The translations under genes were made by a program, and so were the position numbers. Positions 1 to 6,355 of a stretch of DNA of 6,355 bases are shown one piece after another. A model generated the notes under the pieces. That model was not told where the DNA came from. It saw only the letters and a list, made by a program, of their open reading frames with translations, and did no database searches. Each line of letters opens with the position of its first letter. The stretch's first letter is position 1. The stretch spans positions 1 to 6,355 of the forward strand of contig CAYONT010000085.1 in assembly GCA_964405405.1 (NCBI GenBank). Direction: 5' to 3'. Origin of the DNA: CAMCYM01 sp964405405 (GTDB lineage: Bacteria; Bacteroidota; Bacteroidia; Flavobacteriales_D; Sanyastnellaceae).

Positions 1-587
1 GTGTTGGTGCCGAGGTTGGGCTGGCGGGTGCTTCCGTTGCTGAGGTGGGTCAGGCCCAGGGTGGTATGGAGGGTGCCGAGGGTGCCGGGGAGGTGCCATG
101 GGCGATGCAGTCCCCAGCGGAGGGCGGCATTCCAGCGCGAACCCAGGACGAACGAGGAAGGGGAGGTGACGGGGTCGTAGGGTCGGGTGGTGAGCCCCAT
201 GCCCAGCCCCCACTCCGCGTTCCAGCGGTCGGACAGCGGAAGCCGGTTGAGCCAAAGCGCCGAAACCTGCCAACCGAGCTCCGGGCTGCCACCGTAAGTG
301 GCGTCTGCCCCAAATCCCTGCCAGGCCCATGGCCGCCTTCCCGTCTGGGTCCAGCCTCCGACCAGATGCCGTCCCACCGAGAGGTGCGCCCCCCATGCAT
401 GTCCGGTTACCACCCGCCACATTTCGGAGCGGTGCGCCGCCAAAGCCCCCCATTGCAGGCCCGCTTCTGCATTCCAGCGCGTGGGAATGGGCCGGGGGGG
501 AGGGATGGTTTGGCCTAACAAATGCCCGGCGAATAGCCACATCGACAAAGTCAACGGGTACATCCGTGAAATGGAGGCGGCGAACAT
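1..587 (-). CDS. PagL-like acyloxyacyl hydrolase (lipid A 3-O-deacylase family), 3' end beyond window
   Basis: The frame is open from a stop at 597-599 down to the left edge, giving 195 codons without the C-terminus. PagL-type enzymes are outer-membrane beta-barrels that remove an ester-linked acyl chain from lipid A. Near the visible end the protein reads LGLTHLSNGSTRQPNLGTN. This matches the family segment H-x-S-N...PN-x-G, whose His and Ser (here about H181 and S183) are catalytic residues in Pseudomonas PagL. Just upstream, a YDPVTSPSSFVLGS stretch resembles the conserved YDPVTNP...GS segment I recall from Bacteroidota homologues. Alternating hydrophobic and aromatic residues fit a barrel. 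I chose the ATG at 585-587 because it gives a signal peptide with an Arg before the hydrophobic run (MYPLTLSMWLFAGHLLGQ). ATGs at 563 and 542 are alternatives. The third catalytic residue would lie outside the window. The gene is divergent from mazG. Family assignment is fairly sure; the enzymatic activity is inferred. Confidence 0.82.
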   Translation of the reverse strand, partial: MFAASISRMYPLTLSMWLFAGHLLGQTIPPPRPIPTRWNAEAGLQWGALAAHRSEMWRVVTGHAWGAHLSVGRHLVGGWTQTGRRPWAWQGFGADATYGGSPELGWQVSALWLNRLPLSDRWNAEWGLGMGLTTRPYDPVTSPSSFVLGSRWNAALRWGLHRPWHLPGTLGTLHTTLGLTHLSNGSTRQPNLGTN

Positions 588-635
588 GCCCGAAAATTAC
601 CGCATGCGATCGGCACTCCGTAAATTCGGGGCATG
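585..635. promoter_or_regulatory. Inverted repeat over the divergent start region
   Basis: The arms at 585-600 (CATGCCCGAAAATTAC) and 620-635 (GTAAATTCGGGGCATG) are inverted copies matching at 13 of 16 positions, separated by 19 bases. The centre, at 610, is exactly midway between the start codons of the acyloxyacyl hydrolase gene (585-587, minus) and mazG (633-635, plus). Each arm therefore ends in a start codon. Each also carries a sequence near the Bacteroidota -7 element TAnnTTTG: TAATTTTC at 599-592 on the minus strand and TAAATTCG at 621-628 on the plus strand. It could be a pair of back-to-back promoters giving leaderless or nearly leaderless transcripts, or an operator for a dimeric regulator. 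The symmetry is directly visible; the function is inference. Confidence 0.45.
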
Positions 636-1433
636 CAATCCCGCGCCGCCCAACTCGCCGCTTTCGACCGGCTGCTGACGATCATGGACGAACTGCGCGC
701 CCAATGTCCGTGGGACCGCAAGCAGACTTTCGCGTCCTTGCGCCACCTCACCATCGAAGAGACCTACGAACTGGCCGACGCCATCCGGGAAGCGGATTGG
801 GACGAGGTCAAGAAGGAGACGGGTGATTTGCTGCTCCACATGGTGTTTTATGCCAAACTCGGCTCCGAATTGCCCCAGAATCCCTGGGACATTGCGGACT
901 CCTTGAATGGCATTTGCGACAAGCTCATCGCCCGGCATCCACACATTTACGGCGATGTCCAGGCGGAGGATGAAGAAACGGTGAAGGCAAATTGGGAGAA
1001 AATCAAGCTCCAGGAAGGGAAGGTTTCCGTGTTGTCGGGTGTTCCTCAGTCGTTGCCTGCACTCGACAAGGCATTTCGAATCCAGGACAAGGTGCGCGGT
1101 GTGGGGTTCGATTGGGAGCATGAAGGCCAAGTCTGGGCCAAGGTCGAGGAGGAGTTGCAGGAGTTGCGGGAGGAGGCGGACCGCGGAGCGGAGCGATCTG
1201 AGGAGCGCGTAGCCGATGAGTTGGGGGATGTTTTTTTCGCCCTCGTGAACTGGGCTCGGTTTCAAGGCATCCACCCGGATGACGCCTTGGACCGCACGAA
1301 CCGGCGTTTCATGGCGCGCTTTCAGCACATGGAGGCAGCACTGACAGCGGAAGGCAGGGTAATGTCGGAATTGGGGTTGGCAGAACTCGATCGTTACTGG
1401 GTCCGGGCAAAAGAAGCATTGGCAGGGGCATGA
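633..1433 (+). CDS. mazG: MazG nucleoside triphosphate pyrophosphohydrolase
   Basis: MazG hydrolyses (d)NTPs to the monophosphate and pyrophosphate in the cytoplasm, acting as a house-cleaning enzyme. The 266-residue length fits the two-domain form (E. coli MazG is of similar size). The N-terminal domain has MDELRAQCPWDRKQT followed by LRHLTIEETYELADAI, with the metal-binding acidic pattern E43xxE46 and E62xxD65. The second domain begins around FDWEHEG (residue 159) and has its own acidic set, EEELQEL (E172-E177) and DELGD (E196, D199). Both NTPase motifs therefore look intact. The start at 633 gives the usual N-terminus a few residues before the LLxIMDELR helix. No Shine-Dalgarno sequence is seen. 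The start lies in the right arm of the 585-635 inverted repeat. The stop overlaps the next gene's start as ATGA. Confidence 0.95.
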   Translation: MQSRAAQLAAFDRLLTIMDELRAQCPWDRKQTFASLRHLTIEETYELADAIREADWDEVKKETGDLLLHMVFYAKLGSELPQNPWDIADSLNGICDKLIARHPHIYGDVQAEDEETVKANWEKIKLQEGKVSVLSGVPQSLPALDKAFRIQDKVRGVGFDWEHEGQVWAKVEEELQELREEADRGAERSEERVADELGDVFFALVNWARFQGIHPDDALDRTNRRFMARFQHMEAALTAEGRVMSELGLAELDRYWVRAKEALAGA

Positions 1434-2230
1434 GGAAGTCCGCGGCTTTGGGACCGGTTTGGGGACGGATGGTCATCTGGTTTGTTTTGGCAGTTGGCGC
1501 GGTTGGGTTGGGGGGGTGCAACCGACCCGAGGCCCCAGATTGTCTGCAATCCGCGGGAGACCTGGATTCCTTGGAGCAGGAATTGGAGGAGGGGTCTTTG
1601 GGCCATCTGACGGTGTACGACCGACTGGATGTCCGCTGGCATGCGGCACCGTCCGAGACGCCGGTACGGTTGGTATTCTCGGGCCCAAGAAATCTATTGC
1701 CAGACATCCAGGTCGGTTGGACGGGGGGAGAGGGTGGAGCCTTGGAGCTCGCGGATGGAAACCGGTGCCGGTGGGTGCGCGACCTCGGCATTCGGCTCCG
1801 GGTGGACGTTTACGCCCATGATTTGGCCTCCATCGAACTGAGGGGTTCAGGGACGTTCGAGATGGATCCTTGTATTCGTTCGGGAACGCTGGAAGTCGAT
1901 GCCCGCCAATTCTCCGGAGAGGCCTGGATTGACGCCGAGGTAGATACGTTGCGCCTCCGGATGCACGCCGGGCCGGGAACCCTCATCGGCACCGGCACGG
2001 CCCGGTACCTCGGGATCTTCGTGGCCGGACTCGGTGCGGTCGATGCCCGGGCCGTGGAAGCCGCCCGCGCCCAGGTGAACCAAAGTGGCATCCGGGACCT
2101 CCATTTCCGGGCGCGGGACTACGCCTACGTGGGGCACTACGGTCCCGGGTCCGTCCTCGGCCATGGTGGCCCGCCGGAAGATTGGGACTGGTTCCAGACC
2201 TCCTCCGGGGCACTGACATGGCTCGACTGA
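1430..2230 (+). CDS. GIN-domain (DUF2807) lipoprotein
   Basis: This 266-residue protein begins with a lipoprotein signal: basic residues at 2-3 and 13, a hydrophobic run, then the lipobox LGGC with the lipidated Cys at residue 30. It should therefore be anchored to a membrane after export. The mature part follows the GIN/DUF2807 pattern common in Bacteroidota. It has a DCLQSAGDLDSLEQEL opening, a VYDRLDVRWH strand, a central GNRCRWVRDLG segment like the NxCxxVRD motif I recall from relatives, and repeated short beta strands with ASIELRGSG and a late VGHYGPGSVLGHGG turn, as expected for a beta-helical fold. The domain was named as a putative adhesin head, but its true role is unknown. The start overlaps the mazG stop (ATGA), so translation is probably coupled. 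Starting at Met14 (1469) would also give a usable signal peptide. Family is fairly sure; function is unknown. Confidence 0.82.
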   Translation: MRKSAALGPVWGRMVIWFVLAVGAVGLGGCNRPEAPDCLQSAGDLDSLEQELEEGSLGHLTVYDRLDVRWHAAPSETPVRLVFSGPRNLLPDIQVGWTGGEGGALELADGNRCRWVRDLGIRLRVDVYAHDLASIELRGSGTFEMDPCIRSGTLEVDARQFSGEAWIDAEVDTLRLRMHAGPGTLIGTGTARYLGIFVAGLGAVDARAVEAARAQVNQSGIRDLHFRARDYAYVGHYGPGSVLGHGGPPEDWDWFQTSSGALTWLD

Positions 2231-2318
2231 GTGCCCACCCAACCCACCCTTGAACCCAACGCCCGAAGCACGTTTCGACGTACCTTAAGCCACTCGATTT
2301 TACCCGCAGAATCGCCTC

Positions 2319-4508
2319 ATGAACCGGACCCTACGTCGCCTTCTCGCACCTGCAATCGCTGCCTTCGCCCTGTTCGTAACCGGCGTTTTCGCCCCAGCCC
2401 AGGAGGTGCTCGATCCCCATCGCATCAACACCAACGTCAACCCGTTCCGGCAGCTGGGGACGGAATTGCCCACGCCCAATGTCTACCGGACTGCGTCGGG
2501 TGCTCCGGGCCACGCCTACTGGCAGCAGCAAGCGGATTACGATATGAAAATCCGTTTGGACGACGACAACCAGCGCATCACGGGGGAGGCTCGGATCACC
2601 TACACGAACAACAGCCCTGACCCGTTGCCCTATGTTTGGCTTCAGTTAGACCAAAACCTGCGCGCCCTCGACAGTGACGCGCACAAGGTGGCCACGTCCC
2701 GCATCGAGGACAGGATGACCTTCGATGCAGCCCGGAAACTGGAACCCTCGTTTGACGGGGGATTCAAGATGACCCAAGTAGCCGATGCCGCCGGCAAGCC
2801 GCTTCCCTACGTCATCAACTACTCGATGATGCGGGTGGACTTGCCCCAGCCCTTGTTGCCGGGGAAGCAACTGGTCCTCAACATCGGTTGGTGGTACAAC
2901 ATCAATGACCGGATGAAAATCGGTGGTCGCGGAGGCTATGAGTACTTCGAGGAGGACAAGAATTACCTCTACACGATCGCCCAGTTCTACCCGCGCATGG
3001 TCGTCTATTGCGACAATGCGGGTTGGCAACACAAACAATTTTTGGGCAGCGGTGAATTCACCCTCAACTTCGGAAACTACCACGTCGAATTGTCGGTGCC
3101 TTCCGATCACATTGTGGCTGCAACAGGTGAGTGCATCAACACGAAATCGGTGTTGACCGCAGCCCAGCGCAAGCGGCTCGAACAAGCGAGGACCAGCTTT
3201 GACAAACCGGTGCTCATCGTGACCGAGGAAGAGGCACGGGAAGCGGAGAAGGGCCGTGAGAAAGCGATGAAGACCTGGATATTTGAGGCGAGCAATGTGC
3301 GGGATTTTGCCTTCGCGACCAGCCGAAAATTCATGTGGGACGCCATGGCTGTGCGGGTAGGCAACAAGACTCCCCTTGCCATGAGTTTTTATCCCAAGGA
3401 GGGCAATCCCCTTTGGGAGCAATACAGCACCAAGGCCGTGGCCCAGACCCTGGTCACCTATTCCAAGCACACAATCGATTACCCATATCCCGTAGCTATC
3501 TCCGTGCACGCGAAATGGATCGGGATGGAGTATCCGATGATCTGTTTCAATGGCGGACGTCCGGAGCCCGATGGCACCTACACAGACCGGACGAAATACG
3601 GCATGATCAGCGTCATCATCCACGAGGTGGGGCACAACTTCTTCCCCATGATCATCAATTCCGATGAACGGGATTGGACCTGGATGGACGAGGGGCTCAA
3701 CACCTTTGTTCAGTACTTGGCAGAGAAGGAGTTTGACCGCAACTACCCCACCCGCCGGGGGTCTGCGCGGGACATCCGGGAATACATGGCCGGGGACAAG
3801 TCGAAGATGAGTCCCATCATGACCAATTCAGAGTCCATCTACCAGTTTGGCAACAACGCTTACGGCAAGCCGGCTACCGCCTTGAACATTTTGCGGGAGA
3901 CGGTGATGGGGCGGGACTTGTTCGATTTTGCGTTCAAAGAGTACTGCCGCCGCTGGGCTTTCAAGCATCCCACACCGGCGGACTTCTTCCGCTCGATGGA
4001 GGATGCTTCCAGCGTGGATTTGGACTGGTTTTGGCGGGGTTGGTTTTACACCACGGACCACGTGGACATCGCCTTGGATGAGGTGCGCTGGTTTCAGTTG
4101 GATACCCGCGATCCCGANNNNNNNNNNNNNNNNNNNNNNNNNNNNNNNNNNNNNNNNNNNNNNNNNNNNNNNNNNNNNNNNNNNNNNNNNNNNNNNNNNN
4201 NNNNNNNNNNNNNNNNNTTGGAGTTTGAATACGAGGATGGTACCCGGGAGGTGCGTCGCATTCCGGCGGAGATTTGGAAGATGGGAGAGCCTACGGTTAC
4301 CAAGGTTTTTGTGACGGATCGTCCGGTGGTGCGCATTGTGTTGGACCCATTTCTGGAGACGGCGGACATCGATACGTCGGACAATGCTTGGCCCCCGCGT
4401 CCAGAGCCTACCCGCTTTCAACTGCACAAGGACAGGCAACCACGGACAGAAGAGAATCCGATGCAGCGTGCGCGCCGGAGCGAGGCTCTGCCCGCCAACC
4501 CCAATTGA
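2319..4508 (+). CDS. Secreted M1 family zinc metallopeptidase, interrupted by an assembly gap
   Basis: M1 peptidases are gluzincins that mostly remove N-terminal residues from peptides. A Sec signal peptide ends at about residue 27 (APA before QE), so the protein should be periplasmic or secreted. The beta-rich N-terminal domain leads to GMEYPM (residues 402-407), the counterpart of the GxMEN exopeptidase motif, with E404 expected to hold the substrate N-terminus. The zinc site is complete: HEVGH at 435-439, then E458 in WMDEG, exactly 18 residues after the second His. Y515 in AYGKPA is the likely catalytic tyrosine. A charged insert (LTAAQRKRLEQARTSFDKP...) before the catalytic domain is typical of Bacteroidota homologues. 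An unsequenced stretch of 100 Ns follows residue 599. The frame after it (LEFEYEDGTREVRRIPAEIW, LDPFLETADIDTSDNAWP) clearly belongs to the same family, so this is one gene of unknown true length. No type IX secretion tail is seen. The next gene starts 9 bases after the stop. Confidence 0.92.
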   Translation: MNRTLRRLLAPAIAAFALFVTGVFAPAQEVLDPHRINTNVNPFRQLGTELPTPNVYRTASGAPGHAYWQQQADYDMKIRLDDDNQRITGEARITYTNNSPDPLPYVWLQLDQNLRALDSDAHKVATSRIEDRMTFDAARKLEPSFDGGFKMTQVADAAGKPLPYVINYSMMRVDLPQPLLPGKQLVLNIGWWYNINDRMKIGGRGGYEYFEEDKNYLYTIAQFYPRMVVYCDNAGWQHKQFLGSGEFTLNFGNYHVELSVPSDHIVAATGECINTKSVLTAAQRKRLEQARTSFDKPVLIVTEEEAREAEKGREKAMKTWIFEASNVRDFAFATSRKFMWDAMAVRVGNKTPLAMSFYPKEGNPLWEQYSTKAVAQTLVTYSKHTIDYPYPVAISVHAKWIGMEYPMICFNGGRPEPDGTYTDRTKYGMISVIIHEVGHNFFPMIINSDERDWTWMDEGLNTFVQYLAEKEFDRNYPTRRGSARDIREYMAGDKSKMSPIMTNSESIYQFGNNAYGKPATALNILRETVMGRDLFDFAFKEYCRRWAFKHPTPADFFRSMEDASSVDLDWFWRGWFYTTDHVDIALDEVRWFQLDTRDPXXXXXXXXXXXXXXXXXXXXXXXXXXXXXXXXXXLEFEYEDGTREVRRIPAEIWKMGEPTVTKVFVTDRPVVRIVLDPFLETADIDTSDNAWPPRPEPTRFQLHKDRQPRTEENPMQRARRSEALPANPN
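4118..4217. other. Assembly gap of 100 Ns inside the M1 peptidase gene
   Basis: Exactly 100 undetermined bases, a size often used by assemblers as a placeholder for a gap of unknown length. It joins two pieces of the same M1 peptidase. The reading frame happens to be kept across it, but no length or residue count through the gap can be trusted. Confidence 0.98.
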
Positions 4509-4517
4509 GTCATCTAG

Positions 4518-4961
4518 ATGGTTCTGCTCATCCATGTTTTGAAGTGGCTGGTGGCCCTGATGGTGGGGATGGTGGTGAATGGAGCGGTAGTGACGTTGGG
4601 GATGGAAGTGTTCCCGCTCGAGGGGTTGGATCTTTCCACGCCGGAAGGTGCGGCCATGTCTGCCCCGCGCATGGGACCTGAGCACTTCATTTTTCCCTGG
4701 TTGGCCCATGCGATGGGCACGGCCGTGGGTGCCTTCCTGGCTGTGGCTTGGATTCAAACAAAAGGTCGAAGGATGTGGGGTTGGGGCATCGGGGCAGCTT
4801 TTTGGGCGGGGGGATTGTGGATGGCATTCCTGGTTCCGGCACCGGGGTGGTTCTTGGTGGCGGATTTGGGCTTTGCGTACCTGCCGGTGGCTTGGGGTGC
4901 CGGGGAGTGGGCGGTCCGTCGGAAACTTCAGGGGCCTACGGGCAAGCTGCACGGGGCCTGA
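4518..4961 (+). CDS. Small four-helix membrane protein of unknown function
   Basis: A 147-residue hydrophobic protein with four likely transmembrane segments: roughly residues 3-28 (LLIHVLKWLVALMVGMVV), 58-78 (FPWLAHAMGTAVGAFLAVAWI), 86-105 (MWGWGIGAAFWAGGLWMAFLV) and 109-130 (GWFLVADLGFAYLPVAWGAG). A polar loop with Pro and Glu (MEVFPLEGLDLSTPEG) lies between the first two. The pattern of helix 1, an E-x-x-P loop, then a Gly/Ala-rich helix 2 reminds me of short uncharacterised Bacteroidota membrane proteins, but I cannot name a family. The start ATG lies 9 bases after the M1 peptidase stop, which suggests one transcript. Its stop lies 13 bases from that of the convergent transporter. No function is proposed. 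Confidence 0.75.
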   Translation: MVLLIHVLKWLVALMVGMVVNGAVVTLGMEVFPLEGLDLSTPEGAAMSAPRMGPEHFIFPWLAHAMGTAVGAFLAVAWIQTKGRRMWGWGIGAAFWAGGLWMAFLVPAPGWFLVADLGFAYLPVAWGAGEWAVRRKLQGPTGKLHGA

Positions 4962-4974
4962 GGGAACGAGGGGT

Positions 4975-5886
4975 TCAGAGGAGCAAGAGCAGGATGGCGG
5001 CGCATCCGAACAGGAGGCCCAAGCGGTTGCGGGCCGAGAGGTGTTCTCGGAAGAGGGCGACCCCGATGGCGGTGCTGAGCATGACCACGCCCAGGTTGGT
5101 AACGGGAATGATGGAGGATCGCGGCATTTGGCCTTGCAAGGCAGCGTAAGAGGCCAGCAAAAAGTAGAGCGAACCGAAGTTGACCGTGCCCAGGACCACC
5201 CCGCCCACTGCGATTTTGCGCCAATCCCGGGCAGGAGGCAGGCCGGTGTCCGAGGCGGGCGAAACCACCCTGGCTGCGCGATGCTGCCACCCGAGGAAAA
5301 CGGCGCCTGTCAGGGCTGCCGAGAGGAAAGGGAGGGTCGCGAACACGGAGCGAAACGCGGGATCTATCATATGCTCAGGTCCACTGAACCATGCGAAGAG
5401 CAGATCGATGAGTCCGCCGCCGATGAAGATGGTCAGGGGCAGGCGCAGTTGGGCGAATCTCAGCCGCGTACCTTCTGACCAAGCGGTCAACACCACCGCG
5501 GGGAGGGCCAAGGCCAGGGCCGCAGCTTTCTGCCAAGTCAGGGCATCCTGTGGATCGGTCAGGAGGAAAATAGCCACCGGAATGACCATGCTCAGCTTCG
5601 AGGCCACCGAGGTGGGAGCCATGCCGATGGTTTGGGCACTCCGGGCGACGAGTCGGAAGATGAACAGGAACCCCGTTCCGGCGAGGGCAGCAATGTAGAA
5701 CCACCGAAACTGGCTGGCCGCCCTCCAGGTTTCGATTCCTCCGCCCAAGGCCACACCCCAGGCCCCGGCCACGGCGTAGTTGATGACAATGGCAGGAGTG
5801 CTAGGAACCTGGTGCTGTTCAAACAGCCGAAAAATGGCGAACAAGCCGGCGGTGCAGAGGATGGTCAGCAGGAGGTCGATCCACAT
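4975..5886 (-). CDS. EamA/DMT-superfamily transporter
   Basis: A 303-residue inner-membrane protein with about ten hydrophobic helices, as expected for two tandem five-helix EamA units. The first is MWIDLLLTILCTAGLFAIF and the last is LGLLFGCAAILLLLL. Typical features are the short loop between helices 3 and 4 (ARSAQTIGMAPTSVASKLSMVIP) and its second-half counterpart (QGQMPRSSIIPVTNLGVVMLS), followed by FREHLSARNRLG before the last helix. DMT carriers move small metabolites such as amino acids, nucleotide sugars or drugs; the substrate cannot be read from the sequence. I took the ATG at 5886 because helix 1 begins directly after it; an upstream TTG at 5925 would add 13 Pro-rich residues lacking membrane character. 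The gene overlaps the end of ribD by 22 bases, so the two are probably co-expressed. It converges on the small membrane protein gene. Confidence 0.88.
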   Translation of the reverse strand: MWIDLLLTILCTAGLFAIFRLFEQHQVPSTPAIVINYAVAGAWGVALGGGIETWRAASQFRWFYIAALAGTGFLFIFRLVARSAQTIGMAPTSVASKLSMVIPVAIFLLTDPQDALTWQKAAALALALPAVVLTAWSEGTRLRFAQLRLPLTIFIGGGLIDLLFAWFSGPEHMIDPAFRSVFATLPFLSAALTGAVFLGWQHRAARVVSPASDTGLPPARDWRKIAVGGVVLGTVNFGSLYFLLASYAALQGQMPRSSIIPVTNLGVVMLSTAIGVALFREHLSARNRLGLLFGCAAILLLLL

Positions 5887-6355
5887 GGGGGAGGGGGTTG
5901 GTGGGGTGCCAAGATGCACTGCCAATGGTCGGAGCCCGCGCAGCCCGTTCGGTAGGGTGCGGGCAGGGGACTCGGTAGGGGGGGGGCTTGGAGTCCGCTG
6001 CCGAGGTACTTGGGGGCAGTGAGGATCCGGATTTCATCCCAGATTCCCGCGTCGATGAAGGTCTTCAGGGTGGTGGGGCCGCCTTCGACGAGCAGGGAGA
6101 GGATACCCGTGGTGGCGTGGATTCGTTGTAGCAGCTCGGGCAGGCCTTCGTCGGGAGTCCAAGGGAGGGACCCTGCGCCCGGGGTGGCTGGGGTGTCGGG
6201 CTGGTGGATGTGCCAAAAGGGCGCCAAATTCGCACGCGCATCCGCATCGGAGAGGTGGTTACCGGAGGGATCCAATACGAATCGGATGGGAGACGGACCC
6301 GGGGCGTCCCGAACATCAAGCCGGGGGTGGTCGATGGCGGCGGTCTTGCCTCCAA
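5865..6355 (-). CDS. ribD: RibD, reductase-domain part; 5' part beyond window
   Basis: RibD is a bifunctional cytoplasmic enzyme of riboflavin synthesis: an N-terminal pyrimidine deaminase followed by an NADPH-dependent reductase that acts on the ribosyl group. Only the last 162 residues are visible, all in the reductase domain; the deaminase with its zinc site lies past the right edge. The visible part runs GGKTAAIDHPRLDVRDA (the DxPxLxxR substrate segment), PIRFVLDPSG, then LLVEGGPTTLKTFIDAGIWDEIRILTAPKYLGSG. VEGG is the conserved loop at about 6078-6089, and the last part is the usual DE-R...P-LG strand. GLQAPPLP followed by GSDHWQCI fits the Bacteroidota ending. A Pro-rich tail after that overlaps the transporter start. 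The deaminase half cannot be confirmed here, so a stand-alone reductase remains possible. Confidence 0.9.
   Translation of the reverse strand, partial: GGKTAAIDHPRLDVRDAPGPSPIRFVLDPSGNHLSDADARANLAPFWHIHQPDTPATPGAGSLPWTPDEGLPELLQRIHATTGILSLLVEGGPTTLKTFIDAGIWDEIRILTAPKYLGSGLQAPPLPSPLPAPYRTGCAGSDHWQCILAPHQPPPPCGSTSC
5978..5986. repeat. Nine-base G/C homopolymer within ribD
   Basis: A run of nine G on the plus strand (nine C in the coding sense of ribD), inside the codons for APPLP. The downstream frame still encodes the expected GSDHWQCI ending, so the count is probably right in this copy. Such a run is prone to slippage in replication and to sequencing error. Confidence 0.9.

Noticed and set aside
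45..826. Several overlapping plus-strand open frames at the left end
   Set aside because: They are low-complexity Gly/Pro/Arg-rich translations opposite the acyloxyacyl hydrolase gene or out of frame with mazG, with no family resemblance.
597..1328. Long open frame on the minus strand opposite mazG (243 codons)
   Set aside because: The plus strand encodes a clear MazG with both acidic motifs intact. The antisense frame shows no recognisable domain and is the kind of open mirror frame expected in GC-rich DNA.
2231..2318. Possible promoter for the M1 peptidase (TACCTTAA at 2281-2288) in the 88-base gap after the lipoprotein gene
   Set aside because: The match to TAnnTTTG is poor and the only upstream TTG (2250-2252) is too far away. 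No terminator hairpin is seen either. A promoter may exist here but I cannot place it.
2646..3635. Long open frame on the minus strand opposite the M1 peptidase (329 codons)
   Set aside because: It covers the region encoding the peptidase's conserved N-terminal and catalytic domains, lacks recognisable motifs and has no sensible start context.
3828..4952. Minus-strand open frame running across the N gap and opposite the small membrane protein
   Set aside because: It is read through undetermined bases, has a composition rich in His, Pro and Arg, and is opposed by two better supported plus-strand genes.
4955..4985. Possible bidirectional terminator between the convergent small membrane protein and transporter genes
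   Set aside because: Only a four-base stem (GAAC with GTTC) can be drawn and there is no T run on either strand. With 13 bases between stops, any terminator must lie inside a neighbouring gene.

Overview
The window looks like an ordinary chromosomal segment of a GC-rich member of the Bacteroidota, most likely near the Flavobacteriales. The placement rests on recalled family resemblance, not on a search. The acyloxyacyl hydrolase, the GIN-domain (DUF2807) lipoprotein, the secreted M1 metallopeptidase and the RibD C-terminus all read like their Bacteroidota versions. No gene has a clear Shine-Dalgarno sequence, which also fits that phylum. I found no rRNA, tRNA, CRISPR array, insertion sequence or phage gene.

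Layout, left to right. Positions 1-587 (minus strand, cut by the left edge) encode a PagL-like outer-membrane acyloxyacyl hydrolase carrying the family's THLSN...PNLG segment. It diverges from a plus-strand block across a 45-base gap. That gap and both start codons lie in an imperfect inverted repeat (585-635). The plus-strand block is mazG (633-1433), a GIN/DUF2807 lipoprotein coupled to mazG by an ATGA overlap (1430-2230), an 88-base gap without a gene, a secreted M1 aminopeptidase-like protein (2319-4508, interrupted by a 100-N assembly gap at 4118-4217), and a small four-helix membrane protein (4518-4961). From the right, two minus-strand genes converge on this block. They are ribD (its 3' part, 5865-6355, cut by the right edge) and an overlapping EamA/DMT-type transporter (4975-5886).

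The genes are mostly housekeeping (nucleotide clean-up, riboflavin synthesis) mixed with envelope functions: an outer-membrane lipid A deacylase, a lipoprotein, an exported peptidase and two inner-membrane proteins. Nothing shows that they form one pathway. The two tight couplings (mazG with the lipoprotein, ribD with the transporter) suggest co-expression only. I do not see a new defence, mobile or biosynthetic system here. The most notable structure the genes do not explain is the inverted repeat placed symmetrically over the two divergent start codons.
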